Below, in pieces: positions 15,725-24,079 of a stretch of DNA of 32,161 nucleotides. A program made the translations under genes and the position numbers. Each line of letters starts with the position of its first letter. Position 1 is the first letter of the stretch. This DNA is from Acidimicrobiia bacterium (GTDB lineage Bacteria > Acidobacteriota > Terriglobia > Bryobacterales > Bryobacteraceae): assembly GCA_016871315.1 (NCBI GenBank), contig VFZE01000058.1, positions 1 to 32,161 of the forward strand, in the 5' to 3' direction. Below the pieces are notes generated by a model, which worked only from the letters and a program-made list of their open reading frames with translations, had not been told where the DNA came from and did not search any database.

Positions 15725-15750
15725 AACCGCTACCCCCTGTGGCAGTCTAA
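15725..15750 (+). promoter_or_regulatory. Sigma-E-like (ECF) promoter before the sigma/HEAT chimera
   Basis: AACC (15725-15728), a 16-bp spacer and GTCTAA (15745-15750) match the AAC core and GTC-type -10 of ECF sigma-E-like promoters, with the expected spacing. The predicted start of transcription falls at or next to the ATG at 15758, giving a leaderless message. Many ECF sigma genes are transcribed from promoters of this kind that they recognise themselves. The match is read directly; its use is inferred. Confidence 0.55.
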
Positions 15751-15757
15751 AGGGTGG

Positions 15758-16216
15758 ATGGAGGTCAGCGACCAGGACCTGGTCGCCAGAGTTCAATCCG
15801 GTGACGGCGACGCATTCCGCACCTTGGTGGAACGCTACAGCCGAAGTGTCTTCCGATTGGCCTTCCGAATGACCGACGAAGAGTTGAAGGTCTATGCCCT
15901 CAACAGCCTCTTACACTCCGCGCCCGACCGCGCACTCCCGCTGCTTGAGAAGATCCTGACTTCCACCGCATCGCCACAACTGAAGGAACGTGCGCTCTTC
16001 GTCCTCACGCAGATCAAGGGCGCCGAAGGTCAGCCTTCTCCTGCGCGCCCCATCCTGCTCCGCATCGCCCAAGGCGGCGCCAATCCCGATCTCCAGCGCA
16101 AGGCCGTTGATTATCTCGGCCAGATCGCCGACAGGGACTCCTCCATCCTGCAAACTCTCTCCCAGATCAAGACCAAGGAAGCGCAGGACTACCTGGTCGA
16201 GCTGCTCAACAAGTAG
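15758..16216 (+). CDS. Chimeric ORF: ECF sigma factor start fused to HEAT-repeat protein end
   Basis: An intact 152-residue frame made of two unrelated parts. Residues 1-40 (DQDLVARVQSGDGDAFRTLV, then RYSRSVFRLAFRMTD) are the first helices of sigma region 2 of an ECF sigma factor. The next expected parts (the DAEDVVQE helix, promoter-reading region 2.4 and region 4) are absent. From about residue 42 the sequence becomes alpha-helical HEAT-like repeats (LKVYALNSLLHSAPDRALPL, KERALFVLTQI, NPDLQRKAVDYLGQI) and ends IKTKEAQDYLVELLNK. Such HEAT proteins are often encoded a few genes downstream of an ECF sigma gene in acidobacteria, so an in-frame deletion of the intervening DNA is the simplest origin. 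The product cannot be a sigma factor. It may be expressed, since frame and promoter are kept. Its stop lies three bases from the convergent receptor gene. Confidence 0.75.
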   Translation: MEVSDQDLVARVQSGDGDAFRTLVERYSRSVFRLAFRMTDEELKVYALNSLLHSAPDRALPLLEKILTSTASPQLKERALFVLTQIKGAEGQPSPARPILLRIAQGGANPDLQRKAVDYLGQIADRDSSILQTLSQIKTKEAQDYLVELLNK

Positions 16217-16219
16217 CCC

Positions 16220-19200
16220 TCAGAACTCCAGCCGCAGCGCGAACTGCATTTGCCTCGGCGTGGAGAATGTTGACCGCACCTTGCCGAAATCAGGGCTCTC
16301 GATGTTCGCCGTCGGCGTCCCTAATGTCGGCGTATTGGTCACGTTGAAGGTCTCCCAGCGGAACTGGAGATTGTAGCGCTCCGTCAGCCGGAAGAATTTC
16401 ATCAGCCCGAAGTCGATGTTGAACATGCCGTCGGAGTTCAGGATGGCCCGTCCCGCGTTGCCCAGATACCAGCTCCCGTCAGCCGCGCGCGGTATTCCGA
16501 ATGCCGACGTGTCAAACCACCGGTCCGATGTGCGGTTCGCCAGTTTCGGATCGCGGATCCGGTCCGGCCACCAGTTGCCGATCCCTGTCGCTCCCAGCCG
16601 CTGCCGTGCGTTCGGCACCGTGATCGTGAAATAGTCGCCCGTCTGCATCGACCACAAGTTCGAAAGCTGCCAGCCGCCTAGAACGTGATTCACTACGCCG
16701 CCGTAGTTCAGCCACTTCCGCCCTTTTCCCAACGGCAGCTCATACACCGCGCTGGCGATGAACCGGTGCCGGATATCGAAATTGGAATTCCCGCGGTTTT
16801 GATTGATGTCGCGGAAATTCATCAACCCGCCACCGCCGGAGCCGAACTGCTCCGGAATGTTGTCGATCGAATGGCTCCAGGTGTAGCCGGCGGTGAAGGA
16901 AAGCCCGGCGGCATACCGCCGCTCCAGTTGGAGGTCAAGCCCGTGGTAATTTGCCGCGCCAAACGGCGTTTGCAGCGTCACATTGTTCCAATCCGGTATC
17001 CGCCGCCGCTGCCGCTCCGTCGCCGGCGGTCCCAAGTCCGACCCGTTCCAGTTGTATCCATCCATCAGGTAATTCGACGACGATCCCACGTACGCCGTAG
17101 TCAATGACAGGTTCCGCACCAGCTCACGCTGAATCGCGAAGTTCCATTGGTAAATCGTCGGCGCCGGGAAATTCTTTTCCCACACGGTCCAGTTCAAATT
17201 CGACGGCGGATTCGGTGTTGGATCCAGAATCCCGGCCGGCAGTCCGCTGCTCAGTTGCACCGCCGGACGCGTCGTCGTCGATTGCAGAGTCACGTTGCGG
17301 TTGTATGGCCAGTTGTTCACCTGGCGCGCCGAAGCTCCCAGTGATCCCTGACTTCCGAAAAAGACTCCGCCGCTGGACCGGATCACCGTGCGGGGCCCCC
17401 ACTGATAGGCGAACCCCATTCGCGGTCCCCAGTTGTTTGTATCTGTGTTCACCAGGCCCCGGCACGACCATGAATTCCCGCAGTGGCCCGCCTTCACGAT
17501 TTGATTGAACCTAGGCCCTGCCGCGATATCGATCTGATTCATGTTGTCGTGCTTTTCATACCACGGCGACGTCAACTCATAGCGCAACCCGACGTTCACT
17601 GTCAGCCGCGGCGTCACCTTCCAATCATCCAGTGCATAGAACATGTAATTCCGGAATCGCATGTTCCCGATCAGCAGCGATGTCAGCGAAGTCGCCGACG
17701 GCATCCCCAGCAGGAAATCGCCGAAACTCACCCGCGTGAACTGCCCGTCAAAGGTGAAGCTCCCATGCCCACTCGAGCCGCCGAATATGTCCGACCGGTT
17801 CCAGCGCAGGTCAGTCCCGAACTTGAAATTGTGATTGCCACGGTTCCAGCTCAGATTGTTCAGGTACTGATGTACTTGGTGAATCTTGAAATTAGGCATC
17901 GAGCCCGGTTCCCCGAGATTCTGGTAGCCGATCGCCCCGCCCAGGCTGAACAACGGCAGCCCGAAGAGCCGGTCGCTTCCCGGAATCCCGCGGATCCCGT
18001 ACTTCGCCGTCGCTTCGCTCAGCAGTTCCTTCGACAGCTCGCGCTTATCCACCTTCTGCCGGCTGAACCCGTAGCGGAACTCGTTCACCAGCGTCGGCCG
18101 GAGAATCTTCGTGTAGGAAAACGCCACGCTCCGCGCGTCGTTGTCATCAAACGCCCGGTCGTTGTTCTGCCCGCCCCGCGCCGGGGTCGGAAACACCGAA
18201 TCCCGCAGATTATCGAACCGTGAGATGCTCAGCCGGCCGAACACCTTGTCGTTCATCCCGATGTTGTGATCGATCCGAGTGTCGATGGCGTCCCGCACGG
18301 TATTCCACGGCGGATTCCGTATGAAGTTGTCCCGCGTTCCGGTCCCGGAAAAATTCGGCGCCGGCCATAGTTCCAGCATCCGCGCCGCCGTCGCATCAAA
18401 ACGCGACCGCGGAATCGTGTTGCCGGGAAAGGCCTGGTTCGTCGCCGGATCGCGCACCGTCACCAGGCTCGGGCTGAACTCCCCGTTCTTTTCTCTATCG
18501 GTCGGCACAATCACCAGGTCGGTCTGCGAACGCCTTTCCCGCCTGCCTTCCCAGCTGGCGAAGAAGAACGTCTTGTCCCGCACAATCGGCCCGCCCAACG
18601 TCGCTCCGAACTGGTTCTGCTTGAGCACCTCCGGATCGGCGCGCCCATCCCCATTCCGGTCCACGTAGTTAAACGTGTCCCGCGAATCGGTGATGTCATT
18701 GCGCAGATACTCATAGGCCGTCCCGCGAAACGCGTTCGACCCGCTCTTGATGCTCACGATCATCACAGCTCCCGTATTCCGCCCGAACTCGGCCGAGTGA
18801 TTCGACGTCTGGACCTTGAATTCGGCCACCGCGTCCAGCGACGGCACTACAACCTGCATCTTGCGGTCCTGCATGCCCATCACGTTGTTGTTGTTGTCGA
18901 TGCCGTCGATGAGAAACGTGTTCTGCGTCATCGGCTGCCCGTGCGCGTTGAACCCCGATTCACGGTCCCGGCTCCGCGTCGCCGGAATCACCCCCGCCGT
19001 CAGCCACGCCAGTTGTTGAAAATTCCGCCCGTTCAGCGGCAACCGCCGGATCTGCCGTTCCTCCACCACGTGCGCCAACGACGATGTCTCCGACTGCAGA
19101 AGTGGAGCCTCCGCCGTCACCGCGATCGATTCGGCGATCTGGCCCACCTCCAGCCGGAAATCGGCGCGCTGGCGGTCCTGTGCGCTCAGCCGTACATCGC

Positions 19201-19462
19201 TCAGCACCGATTTCTTGAATCCTGATTTCTCCACCGACACCATGTAGGTCCCGATCCGCAGAGGACCCACCGTGTAGGTACCCGTCTCTCCCGTATCCAC
19301 CGCCCGCGACTCGTTGGTCTCCTGATTCGTCACTCGAACCAGCGCTCCCGGAACCGCAGCCCCTGTCGCATCGGTGACCATTCCCGTCACCACACCCATG
19401 TCCTGCTGCGCCCAAACCACGCACACCAGTACAAAAACCAAAACGAAAATACGAACCGGCAT
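16220..19462 (-). CDS. TonB-type outer-membrane receptor with carboxypeptidase-regulatory domain
   Basis: A 1080-residue outer-membrane protein of the Oar-like / TonB-dependent receptor class that is greatly expanded in Solibacteres. Residues 1-19 are a signal peptide (IFVLVFVLVCVVWAQQ). Residues about 22-105 are a CarboxypepD_reg domain (GVVTGMVTDATGAAVPGALV, GTYTVGPLRIGTYMVSVEKS). A plug domain follows (IRRLPLNGRNFQQLAWLTAG, FLIDGIDNNNN, GAVMIVSIKSGSNAFRG). The rest is a long barrel rich in aromatic strands ending in a terminal Phe (MQFALRLEF), the usual signal for barrel assembly. No TonB box is obvious. No SusD partner is nearby, so it is not a Bacteroidetes-type Sus pair. It starts 48 bp beyond the sigma-54 activator on the same strand. 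The ligand is unknown; uptake of large glycan or peptide fragments is plausible. Confidence 0.92.
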   Translation of the reverse strand: MPVRIFVLVFVLVCVVWAQQDMGVVTGMVTDATGAAVPGALVRVTNQETNESRAVDTGETGTYTVGPLRIGTYMVSVEKSGFKKSVLSDVRLSAQDRQRADFRLEVGQIAESIAVTAEAPLLQSETSSLAHVVEERQIRRLPLNGRNFQQLAWLTAGVIPATRSRDRESGFNAHGQPMTQNTFLIDGIDNNNNVMGMQDRKMQVVVPSLDAVAEFKVQTSNHSAEFGRNTGAVMIVSIKSGSNAFRGTAYEYLRNDITDSRDTFNYVDRNGDGRADPEVLKQNQFGATLGGPIVRDKTFFFASWEGRRERRSQTDLVIVPTDREKNGEFSPSLVTVRDPATNQAFPGNTIPRSRFDATAARMLELWPAPNFSGTGTRDNFIRNPPWNTVRDAIDTRIDHNIGMNDKVFGRLSISRFDNLRDSVFPTPARGGQNNDRAFDDNDARSVAFSYTKILRPTLVNEFRYGFSRQKVDKRELSKELLSEATAKYGIRGIPGSDRLFGLPLFSLGGAIGYQNLGEPGSMPNFKIHQVHQYLNNLSWNRGNHNFKFGTDLRWNRSDIFGGSSGHGSFTFDGQFTRVSFGDFLLGMPSATSLTSLLIGNMRFRNYMFYALDDWKVTPRLTVNVGLRYELTSPWYEKHDNMNQIDIAAGPRFNQIVKAGHCGNSWSCRGLVNTDTNNWGPRMGFAYQWGPRTVIRSSGGVFFGSQGSLGASARQVNNWPYNRNVTLQSTTTRPAVQLSSGLPAGILDPTPNPPSNLNWTVWEKNFPAPTIYQWNFAIQRELVRNLSLTTAYVGSSSNYLMDGYNWNGSDLGPPATERQRRRIPDWNNVTLQTPFGAANYHGLDLQLERRYAAGLSFTAGYTWSHSIDNIPEQFGSGGGGLMNFRDINQNRGNSNFDIRHRFIASAVYELPLGKGRKWLNYGGVVNHVLGGWQLSNLWSMQTGDYFTITVPNARQRLGATGIGNWWPDRIRDPKLANRTSDRWFDTSAFGIPRAADGSWYLGNAGRAILNSDGMFNIDFGLMKFFRLTERYNLQFRWETFNVTNTPTLGTPTANIESPDFGKVRSTFSTPRQMQFALRLEF

Positions 19463-19489
19463 TCTGACCCCCTCGCGGAAGAATGAACA

Positions 19490-19507
19490 ATTCTCAACAA
19501 GGAGAAT
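19490..19507 (-). terminator. Weak hairpin after the sigma-54 activator
   Basis: ATTCTC and GAGAAT flank a six-base loop four bases after the activator stop. On the minus strand the hairpin is followed by TGTTCATTCTT, which is T-rich but interrupted. It could partly separate the two-component operon from the receptor gene. An adjacent GAAT-N5-ATTC palindrome (19481-19493) overlaps it and might instead be a binding site. Confidence 0.35.
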
Positions 19508-19510
19508 ACA

Positions 19511-20836
19511 TCAACTCGACCGACGCGTCACCCCCAGCGCCCGCATCCGCTTGTGCAAGTTCGTGCGCTCCATCCCCAGTGAGCGCGCTGCCGCCGAAAC
19601 GTTCCAGCTTGCCGCCTCCAGCGCCCTCACGATATGCTCGCGTTCCGTTTGCCGCACCGCGAACTGGATCGAATTCGGCGCCGCCGCGCTGCGCAGCTCC
19701 GCCGGAACCTCTTCAATCACGTCCCCGGCCGTTAGAATCGCCATCCGCTCCACCGTATTCCGCAGCTCCCGCGCATTGCCCGGCCAGGAATGGCCCACCA
19801 GAAGTTCCACCGCCTTCTTCGCCATCCGCTTCGGCCGGAAATTGTTCCGCCGGCAAAATTCGGCGAGAAAATACTCGGCCAGCTTCGGGATGTCTGTCTT
19901 TCTCTCCCGCAGCGGCGGCACCCGGATCGGCACTACGCACAGCCGGTAGTAAAGATCCTCGCGAAACTGCTGCCGCGCGACAAGCTCCGGCAAGTCCCGG
20001 TTGGACGCCGAAATCACGCGCACCGAAACACGGACCGCCTGCTCTCCTCCCACCCGGTGAAACTCACCCTCTTGCAGCACGCGCAGCAGCTTCGCCTGCG
20101 CCGCCAGCGGCAGGTCGCCGACCTCATCCAACAAAATCGATCCGCCGTCGGCCAGCTCGAACTTCCCACGCCGCATCGATGCCGCTCCCGTGAATGCCCC
20201 TTTCTCGTGCCCGAACAGTTCGCTCTCCAGCAGCTCGGTCGGAATCGCCGCGCAGTTCACCTTCACAAACGGGCCGTCCGCGAACGGGCTCGACTCGTGA
20301 ATATGCGCCGCCAGCAGCTCCTTGCCCGTTCCCGATTCCCCGCTCAACAGCACGCGAGCATCCGAGCGCGCTGCCAGCGTCGCCTGCTCCATCACCTGCT
20401 GGAACGCCGGCGCATCTCCGATCAGCCGCGTCGAACCCACCATCTCCCGCAACCGGTCGTTTTCTTCCACCAGCCGCCGGTGCCTCAGCGCGTTCTTCAG
20501 TGTCAGCAGGACCTTGTCGCGGCTCAACGGTTTTTCCAGAAAATCGAAGGCGCCGGCCCGCGTCGCCTCCACCGCATCGGCAATCGTTGCGTGCCCGGAG
20601 ATCATCACTACCGGCGCGCCCGGATCCGCTTGCCGGATCTCCCTCAACACCTCAATGCCGTTGCTGTCCGGCAGCCGCACATCCAAAAGGTATGCGTCGG
20701 CGTTCTCCCGCCCGGCACGCATCGCCTTCAACGTTTCGTACGCCTGGACCCGGTACCCCTCCCGCTCCAGGATCAGTGTCAGTGAGCGGCCGATATTCGG
20801 CTCATCGTCGAGTATCAGGATGCGGCCTGCGGACAT
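19511..20836 (-). CDS. Sigma-54-dependent response regulator (NtrC/NtrX-like)
   Basis: A 441-residue activator with three domains. The receiver (1-120) has the acidic pair D10-D11, phosphoacceptor D52 in YLLDVRLPD and K102 in FLEKP. The AAA+ domain (about 137-365) has Walker A GESGTGKE at 166-173 and the sigma-54 contact loop GAFTGA at 213-218, so it should open complexes with sigma-54 polymerase. The C-terminal Fis-type helix-turn-helix (about 405-437) reads NVSAAARSLGMERTNLHKRM. Its partner is the kinase just upstream, whose end it overlaps by 22 bases, giving coupled translation. The kinase/DUF4390 context matches the NtrY/NtrX arrangement seen in proteobacteria, but the signal need not be nitrogen. 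Targets are unknown; a possible sigma-54 site precedes the operon. Confidence 0.94.
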   Translation of the reverse strand: MSAGRILILDDEPNIGRSLTLILEREGYRVQAYETLKAMRAGRENADAYLLDVRLPDSNGIEVLREIRQADPGAPVVMISGHATIADAVEATRAGAFDFLEKPLSRDKVLLTLKNALRHRRLVEENDRLREMVGSTRLIGDAPAFQQVMEQATLAARSDARVLLSGESGTGKELLAAHIHESSPFADGPFVKVNCAAIPTELLESELFGHEKGAFTGAASMRRGKFELADGGSILLDEVGDLPLAAQAKLLRVLQEGEFHRVGGEQAVRVSVRVISASNRDLPELVARQQFREDLYYRLCVVPIRVPPLRERKTDIPKLAEYFLAEFCRRNNFRPKRMAKKAVELLVGHSWPGNARELRNTVERMAILTAGDVIEEVPAELRSAAAPNSIQFAVRQTEREHIVRALEAASWNVSAAARSLGMERTNLHKRMRALGVTRRSS

Positions 20837-22218
20837 GTAGCCGAGAGCAGCACGCGGAATCCGGCGCCGCCAAGTTCTCCCTTTACCAGTACGATATCAC
20901 CGCCGCATAAGAGCGCGCTCTTGCGCGCAATCGACAGCCCCAGCCCCATCCCGCCTTTCTTAAACGAAATCGTCGGCTCAAACAGCGTCGCCGCCGCCTG
21001 ATCGCTCAGCCCCGGCCCGGAATCGTGCACCTCGATCGCCACGCGTTCACCGGTGGGTTTCGCCGACACCAGGATCGCCCCCTGCGGACCCGCCGCGTCC
21101 GAGGCATTCACCAGCAGGTTCGTCACCACGGCCTTCAGCAGATCCTCGTCCGCCAGAACATGGGCCGGCTCGGCATCCAGCCGCAGCCGGTAGTCCAGTT
21201 CCGGATGCGCGTTCCGCAATAGCAGCACCCGCTCCTTCAGCACCGCCGCCGCGTCAATGGCACGCAAACTCACCGGCGGTTCTGCCGCGTACTCGGAAAA
21301 CGCCCGCACACGCCTCTCCAGGCTGTTCACCTCATCCACCACGATCTGCGCCGCCTGCTTGCGGAACGCCTCGTCCGCCGCCGGCCTCGCCGCCATTTCC
21401 TCCATCGTCAACCGGATCGGCGTCAGTGAGTTTTTCAGCTCATGCGCCGTCTTCCGCGCCAGCGCCTGCCAGCTTTCCATCCTCGCCAGGTACAGCAGCC
21501 GCTCCCGCCCTTGCCGCAGCTCCGCCGTCATCCGGTTGAACGCTTTCATCGCCGAACCCACTTCCCCGCTCCGGCCTTCCGGCAACGTTGCCGCAAGATC
21601 CCCCGCCGCCACTTTTTCCAGCGCACCCGTCAGCTCATGGATCGGCCGGCTGATCCGGTGCGCGAAATACAACAACAACGACAGCCCGCCCAGCCACGGC
21701 AGAGCACCGAGCAACACCAGCGTGTAAAGGAATCCCCGCGGTAGATTGCGATGCCTGCTGTCGGCCACCGTTTGCCTCGCCCGCGTGTATTCCTCACGAA
21801 CAGCATCCAGCTTCAGCCCTCCCAGCAGGCGCCGGTAGCTGGCCACGCCATCGCCGCTGCGCCGTAGCAACACCAGCGTGTCCCCTCCCTCGCCCGAAAT
21901 CAGAAACCTCTCCTGTTGCCCGGAATCGAAGAATTCCCGCACCTCCGCCGGCCATATCCTCTGCCCGGGAGACACATACATCGCCGCCTTCACCGCTCCC
22001 GCCCCGGCATCCGCTGCAAGCTGTTCCCTCTCCCGCTGATAGAAGAGCCGCGCCGTCCGCTCTAACGACACGCTCACCCGATCCAGATCCTGTGTCGCCG
22101 AATACTCCAGGCTCCGCTCCAGCAGCGAATTCGCGATCCATAAGGTGACCAGCAAAGGCGGCAGTGTCGTCGCCAGGAACACGATCACCAGCCGGCTGCG
22201 AACTCGATTCATCGCCAT
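20815..22218 (-). CDS. Membrane sensor histidine kinase (NtrY-like)
   Basis: A 467-residue inner-membrane kinase. Transmembrane helix 1 is about 9-33 (LVIVFLATTLPPLLVTLWIA). A periplasmic sensor region of about 130 residues follows, then helix 2 at about 163-186. HAMP is about 187-240 (RISRPIHELTGALEKVAAGD). The phosphoacceptor is H259 in AHELKNSLTPI, the NtrY-type H-box. The ATPase domain has an N-box (VVTNLLVNASDA), G1 (HDSGPGLS) and G2 (GGMGLGLSIARK). It is shorter than classical NtrY, mainly because it has fewer membrane helices and no clear PAS domain. It should phosphorylate the downstream sigma-54 activator. The start may be ATG 22212, which overlaps the upstream stop as ATGA; ATG 22218 lies two codons earlier. 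No good ribosome site is seen, so translational coupling is likely. Confidence 0.92.
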   Translation of the reverse strand: MAMNRVRSRLVIVFLATTLPPLLVTLWIANSLLERSLEYSATQDLDRVSVSLERTARLFYQREREQLAADAGAGAVKAAMYVSPGQRIWPAEVREFFDSGQQERFLISGEGGDTLVLLRRSGDGVASYRRLLGGLKLDAVREEYTRARQTVADSRHRNLPRGFLYTLVLLGALPWLGGLSLLLYFAHRISRPIHELTGALEKVAAGDLAATLPEGRSGEVGSAMKAFNRMTAELRQGRERLLYLARMESWQALARKTAHELKNSLTPIRLTMEEMAARPAADEAFRKQAAQIVVDEVNSLERRVRAFSEYAAEPPVSLRAIDAAAVLKERVLLLRNAHPELDYRLRLDAEPAHVLADEDLLKAVVTNLLVNASDAAGPQGAILVSAKPTGERVAIEVHDSGPGLSDQAAATLFEPTISFKKGGMGLGLSIARKSALLCGGDIVLVKGELGGAGFRVLLSATCPQAAS

Positions 22219-22808
22219 GCGCCCAGCGCCGGCGGCGCCGCCACCGGCTCACGAATCGGCCCTGAATCCAAAGACCACCGGTCCGGCTCACCCCTGGACG
22301 GCCGGCTGAAGATTTCGATCAGCGTCTTGATGCTGATCGTCGAATCCGCGTTCCACACCGAGTCTTCGCTGCCCTCCCCGCGCTTGGCCAGTTGCACGTC
22401 CAGCCGCACTCCATACACCGTTCCCGCCTCCAGCCCCGGCGCAGGCAGGCTAATCTGCTTCAAGCACCACGCCGGAACCTCGGCGGCGCTCAGTCCCGAC
22501 GCCGTCGGCCGAGGCTTGCGCAATCCCGACACGAAAAACTTCTCCTCCCAAAGATCGTAACTCACCACGAACCGCTCAAATGCCCGCCTCCGGATATTGT
22601 TCCGCGATCCCGTCCACAGCGATAAATGCAAATCGAACGCCACGGAAAGTCCGTTTTTCAACCGGCTCAGAATCGATCCCTGCAGCAGATCCAGCTGCGA
22701 GGTGGAAATCGTCAGGTTCCCCCCCTCGCGCCGCACCGCCAGCGTTTCCGCCGCCATTCCTGTGGCCACCGCCAGCATTGCTCCTACCGCGGGATTCAGC
22801 AGTCTCAT
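22209..22808 (-). CDS. DUF4390-like exported protein
   Basis: A 199-residue protein with a signal peptide (LLNPAVGAMLAVATGMAAE). The mature part starts with SRLKNGLSVAFDLHLSLW, the short strand pattern of DUF4390, followed by RRAFERFVVSYDLWEEKFFVS and a C-terminal strand with the YGVRLDVQLAKRG segment. The match to DUF4390 is by pattern and by context: DUF4390 genes precede NtrY-NtrX-like pairs in several proteobacteria, as here. The role is unknown, possibly a periplasmic signal input for the kinase. The start was placed at 22808 because the signal peptide begins there and TGATG joins it to the stop of the Omp85 gene. The frame continues 49 codons further upstream, but that part overlaps the Omp85 gene. 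Confidence 0.75.
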   Translation of the reverse strand: MRLLNPAVGAMLAVATGMAAETLAVRREGGNLTISTSQLDLLQGSILSRLKNGLSVAFDLHLSLWTGSRNNIRRRAFERFVVSYDLWEEKFFVSGLRKPRPTASGLSAAEVPAWCLKQISLPAPGLEAGTVYGVRLDVQLAKRGEGSEDSVWNADSTISIKTLIEIFSRPSRGEPDRWSLDSGPIREPVAAPPALGAWR

Positions 22809-24067
22809 CAAAAGTTGATTCCCATGACGAAAATTGGCGTGATCGCCCCGCCGTGAATCGGAAAGGCGATCAGTGCGGAAAAGCCTCCCGTCTTGGAACT
22901 GGCCAGCCCGATCGCCGCCGAATGCCGCAGCACCGCCGGACCACCTCTCCGCCACACCGCGCCCGTATCGTAGACCATTCGCAAATGCCTGTATCGGTAT
23001 TCCAACGATCCGTGGGCCATCCGCTCCCCGCCCAGCGCATCCACGTCAAACCGGTTCCACCCGCGCAGCGTACGGCTGTTGCCCAGCGTGAACCGTTCCA
23101 TCAGCGGCGCACGGCCTTGCAGCAACCCAGCCTGGAAATTCACCATCACCGCGTCCCGTGCCCCCCGGTGCGCGTAGCCCGCTTCCCATTGATGCCGCGT
23201 GAAAACAAAGTCGCTTTCGAGCGCTCGCGTCCCGCTGCGGATCGAGTACGATGCCTCCACATCATGACGCTCTCCCGGTGTGAGCTCCCAGCGCCGCTGG
23301 TATCGCAGAGTTGCCAAGGCGGCGCCGGAGAGCTCGTGTTGAACGGCCGGAAACTGCGTTTGCAGCCGCTCCAAGCCCACGCCGAGCTGTAGCGTGAGTG
23401 GACTGAATAACGTGATTGTCGCGCTTGGTTCAAAATGCACCCGCGTGCGGTAGATCCCCGGCACTTCCGGCGACCGGCGCAGCCCCTCCTCTACCGCCGG
23501 ATTCCACTGCGACCGGTAGCTCGCGGCCTCCACCCCTACCCCAAGTCTTCCTCCCGCAAGGCCCTGTCTCCGGTAACCCCCACGCACTCCTGAATACCGC
23601 TCCACCAGTTCATCGTTGTCCGTCAGCGCGCCCAGCCGCAGTTCATTGTTCTCGCGGTCGATCGAAATGTCCGCGCCGAACGTAAAATTTTGCCGCGAAT
23701 GGTAGACAAGCCGCGGGGAGGCCGATTCCCGGTCCCGGTGACGCTCCGTGATTTCGAAGCGGATCCGCACATGGTCAGGCTGCGTCCCCTTCGCGACACG
23801 GCTCACCACTACACGGTTGCGTAGCTCCTTCCGCAGCCGCCCCGCCACGTCATCGACCAGCTCCTGGCTGAACTTGTTCCCGACGAGCGATTGGATCCGG
23901 TTCTTGAGCGATTCGCTCAACCGTGACGCATATGACTCGGGGACATCTACGCTTTCCACCGTGTATCTGGAGTTGACGTTGGCGTTGGTTTCCGCGTTGC
24001 GTGTTTGCGGAGCGCACAACGCCGGACCCATCACCACCAGCGGAATGGCCACCATGAGAGACTTCAT
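22808..24067 (-). CDS. Omp85-family outer-membrane protein (BamA/TamA-like) with one POTRA-like domain
   Basis: A 419-residue outer-membrane protein. A signal peptide (LMVAIPLVVMGPALCA) is followed by one POTRA-like domain at about 33-115 (YTVESVDVP, SLVGNKFSQELVDDVAGRLRKEL, DHVRIRFEITER). The rest is a 16-strand-like barrel. The conserved Omp85 loop motif is present as LGNSRTLRGW (LRGW at 334-337), and the last residue is Phe (FVMGINF). BamA has five POTRAs and TamA three, so this is a reduced member and probably not the essential BamA. It may insert or translocate particular proteins or lipids. It is the first gene of the operon with the DUF4390 and two-component genes. GGGAGG sits just before the ATG. 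Confidence 0.85.
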   Translation of the reverse strand: MKSLMVAIPLVVMGPALCAPQTRNAETNANVNSRYTVESVDVPESYASRLSESLKNRIQSLVGNKFSQELVDDVAGRLRKELRNRVVVSRVAKGTQPDHVRIRFEITERHRDRESASPRLVYHSRQNFTFGADISIDRENNELRLGALTDNDELVERYSGVRGGYRRQGLAGGRLGVGVEAASYRSQWNPAVEEGLRRSPEVPGIYRTRVHFEPSATITLFSPLTLQLGVGLERLQTQFPAVQHELSGAALATLRYQRRWELTPGERHDVEASYSIRSGTRALESDFVFTRHQWEAGYAHRGARDAVMVNFQAGLLQGRAPLMERFTLGNSRTLRGWNRFDVDALGGERMAHGSLEYRYRHLRMVYDTGAVWRRGGPAVLRHSAAIGLASSKTGGFSALIAFPIHGGAITPIFVMGINF

Positions 24068-24079
24068 GGGCCTCCCTAC

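Noticed and set aside
15758-16216. Functional ECF sigma factor
   Set aside because: Promoter-reading region 2.4 and all of region 4 are absent, so only the N-terminal helices match.
16220-19462. SusC-type receptor of a Bacteroidetes polysaccharide locus
   Set aside because: There is no SusD-like lipoprotein nearby, and the N-terminal regulatory domain plus long barrel fit the acidobacterial Oar-like group better.
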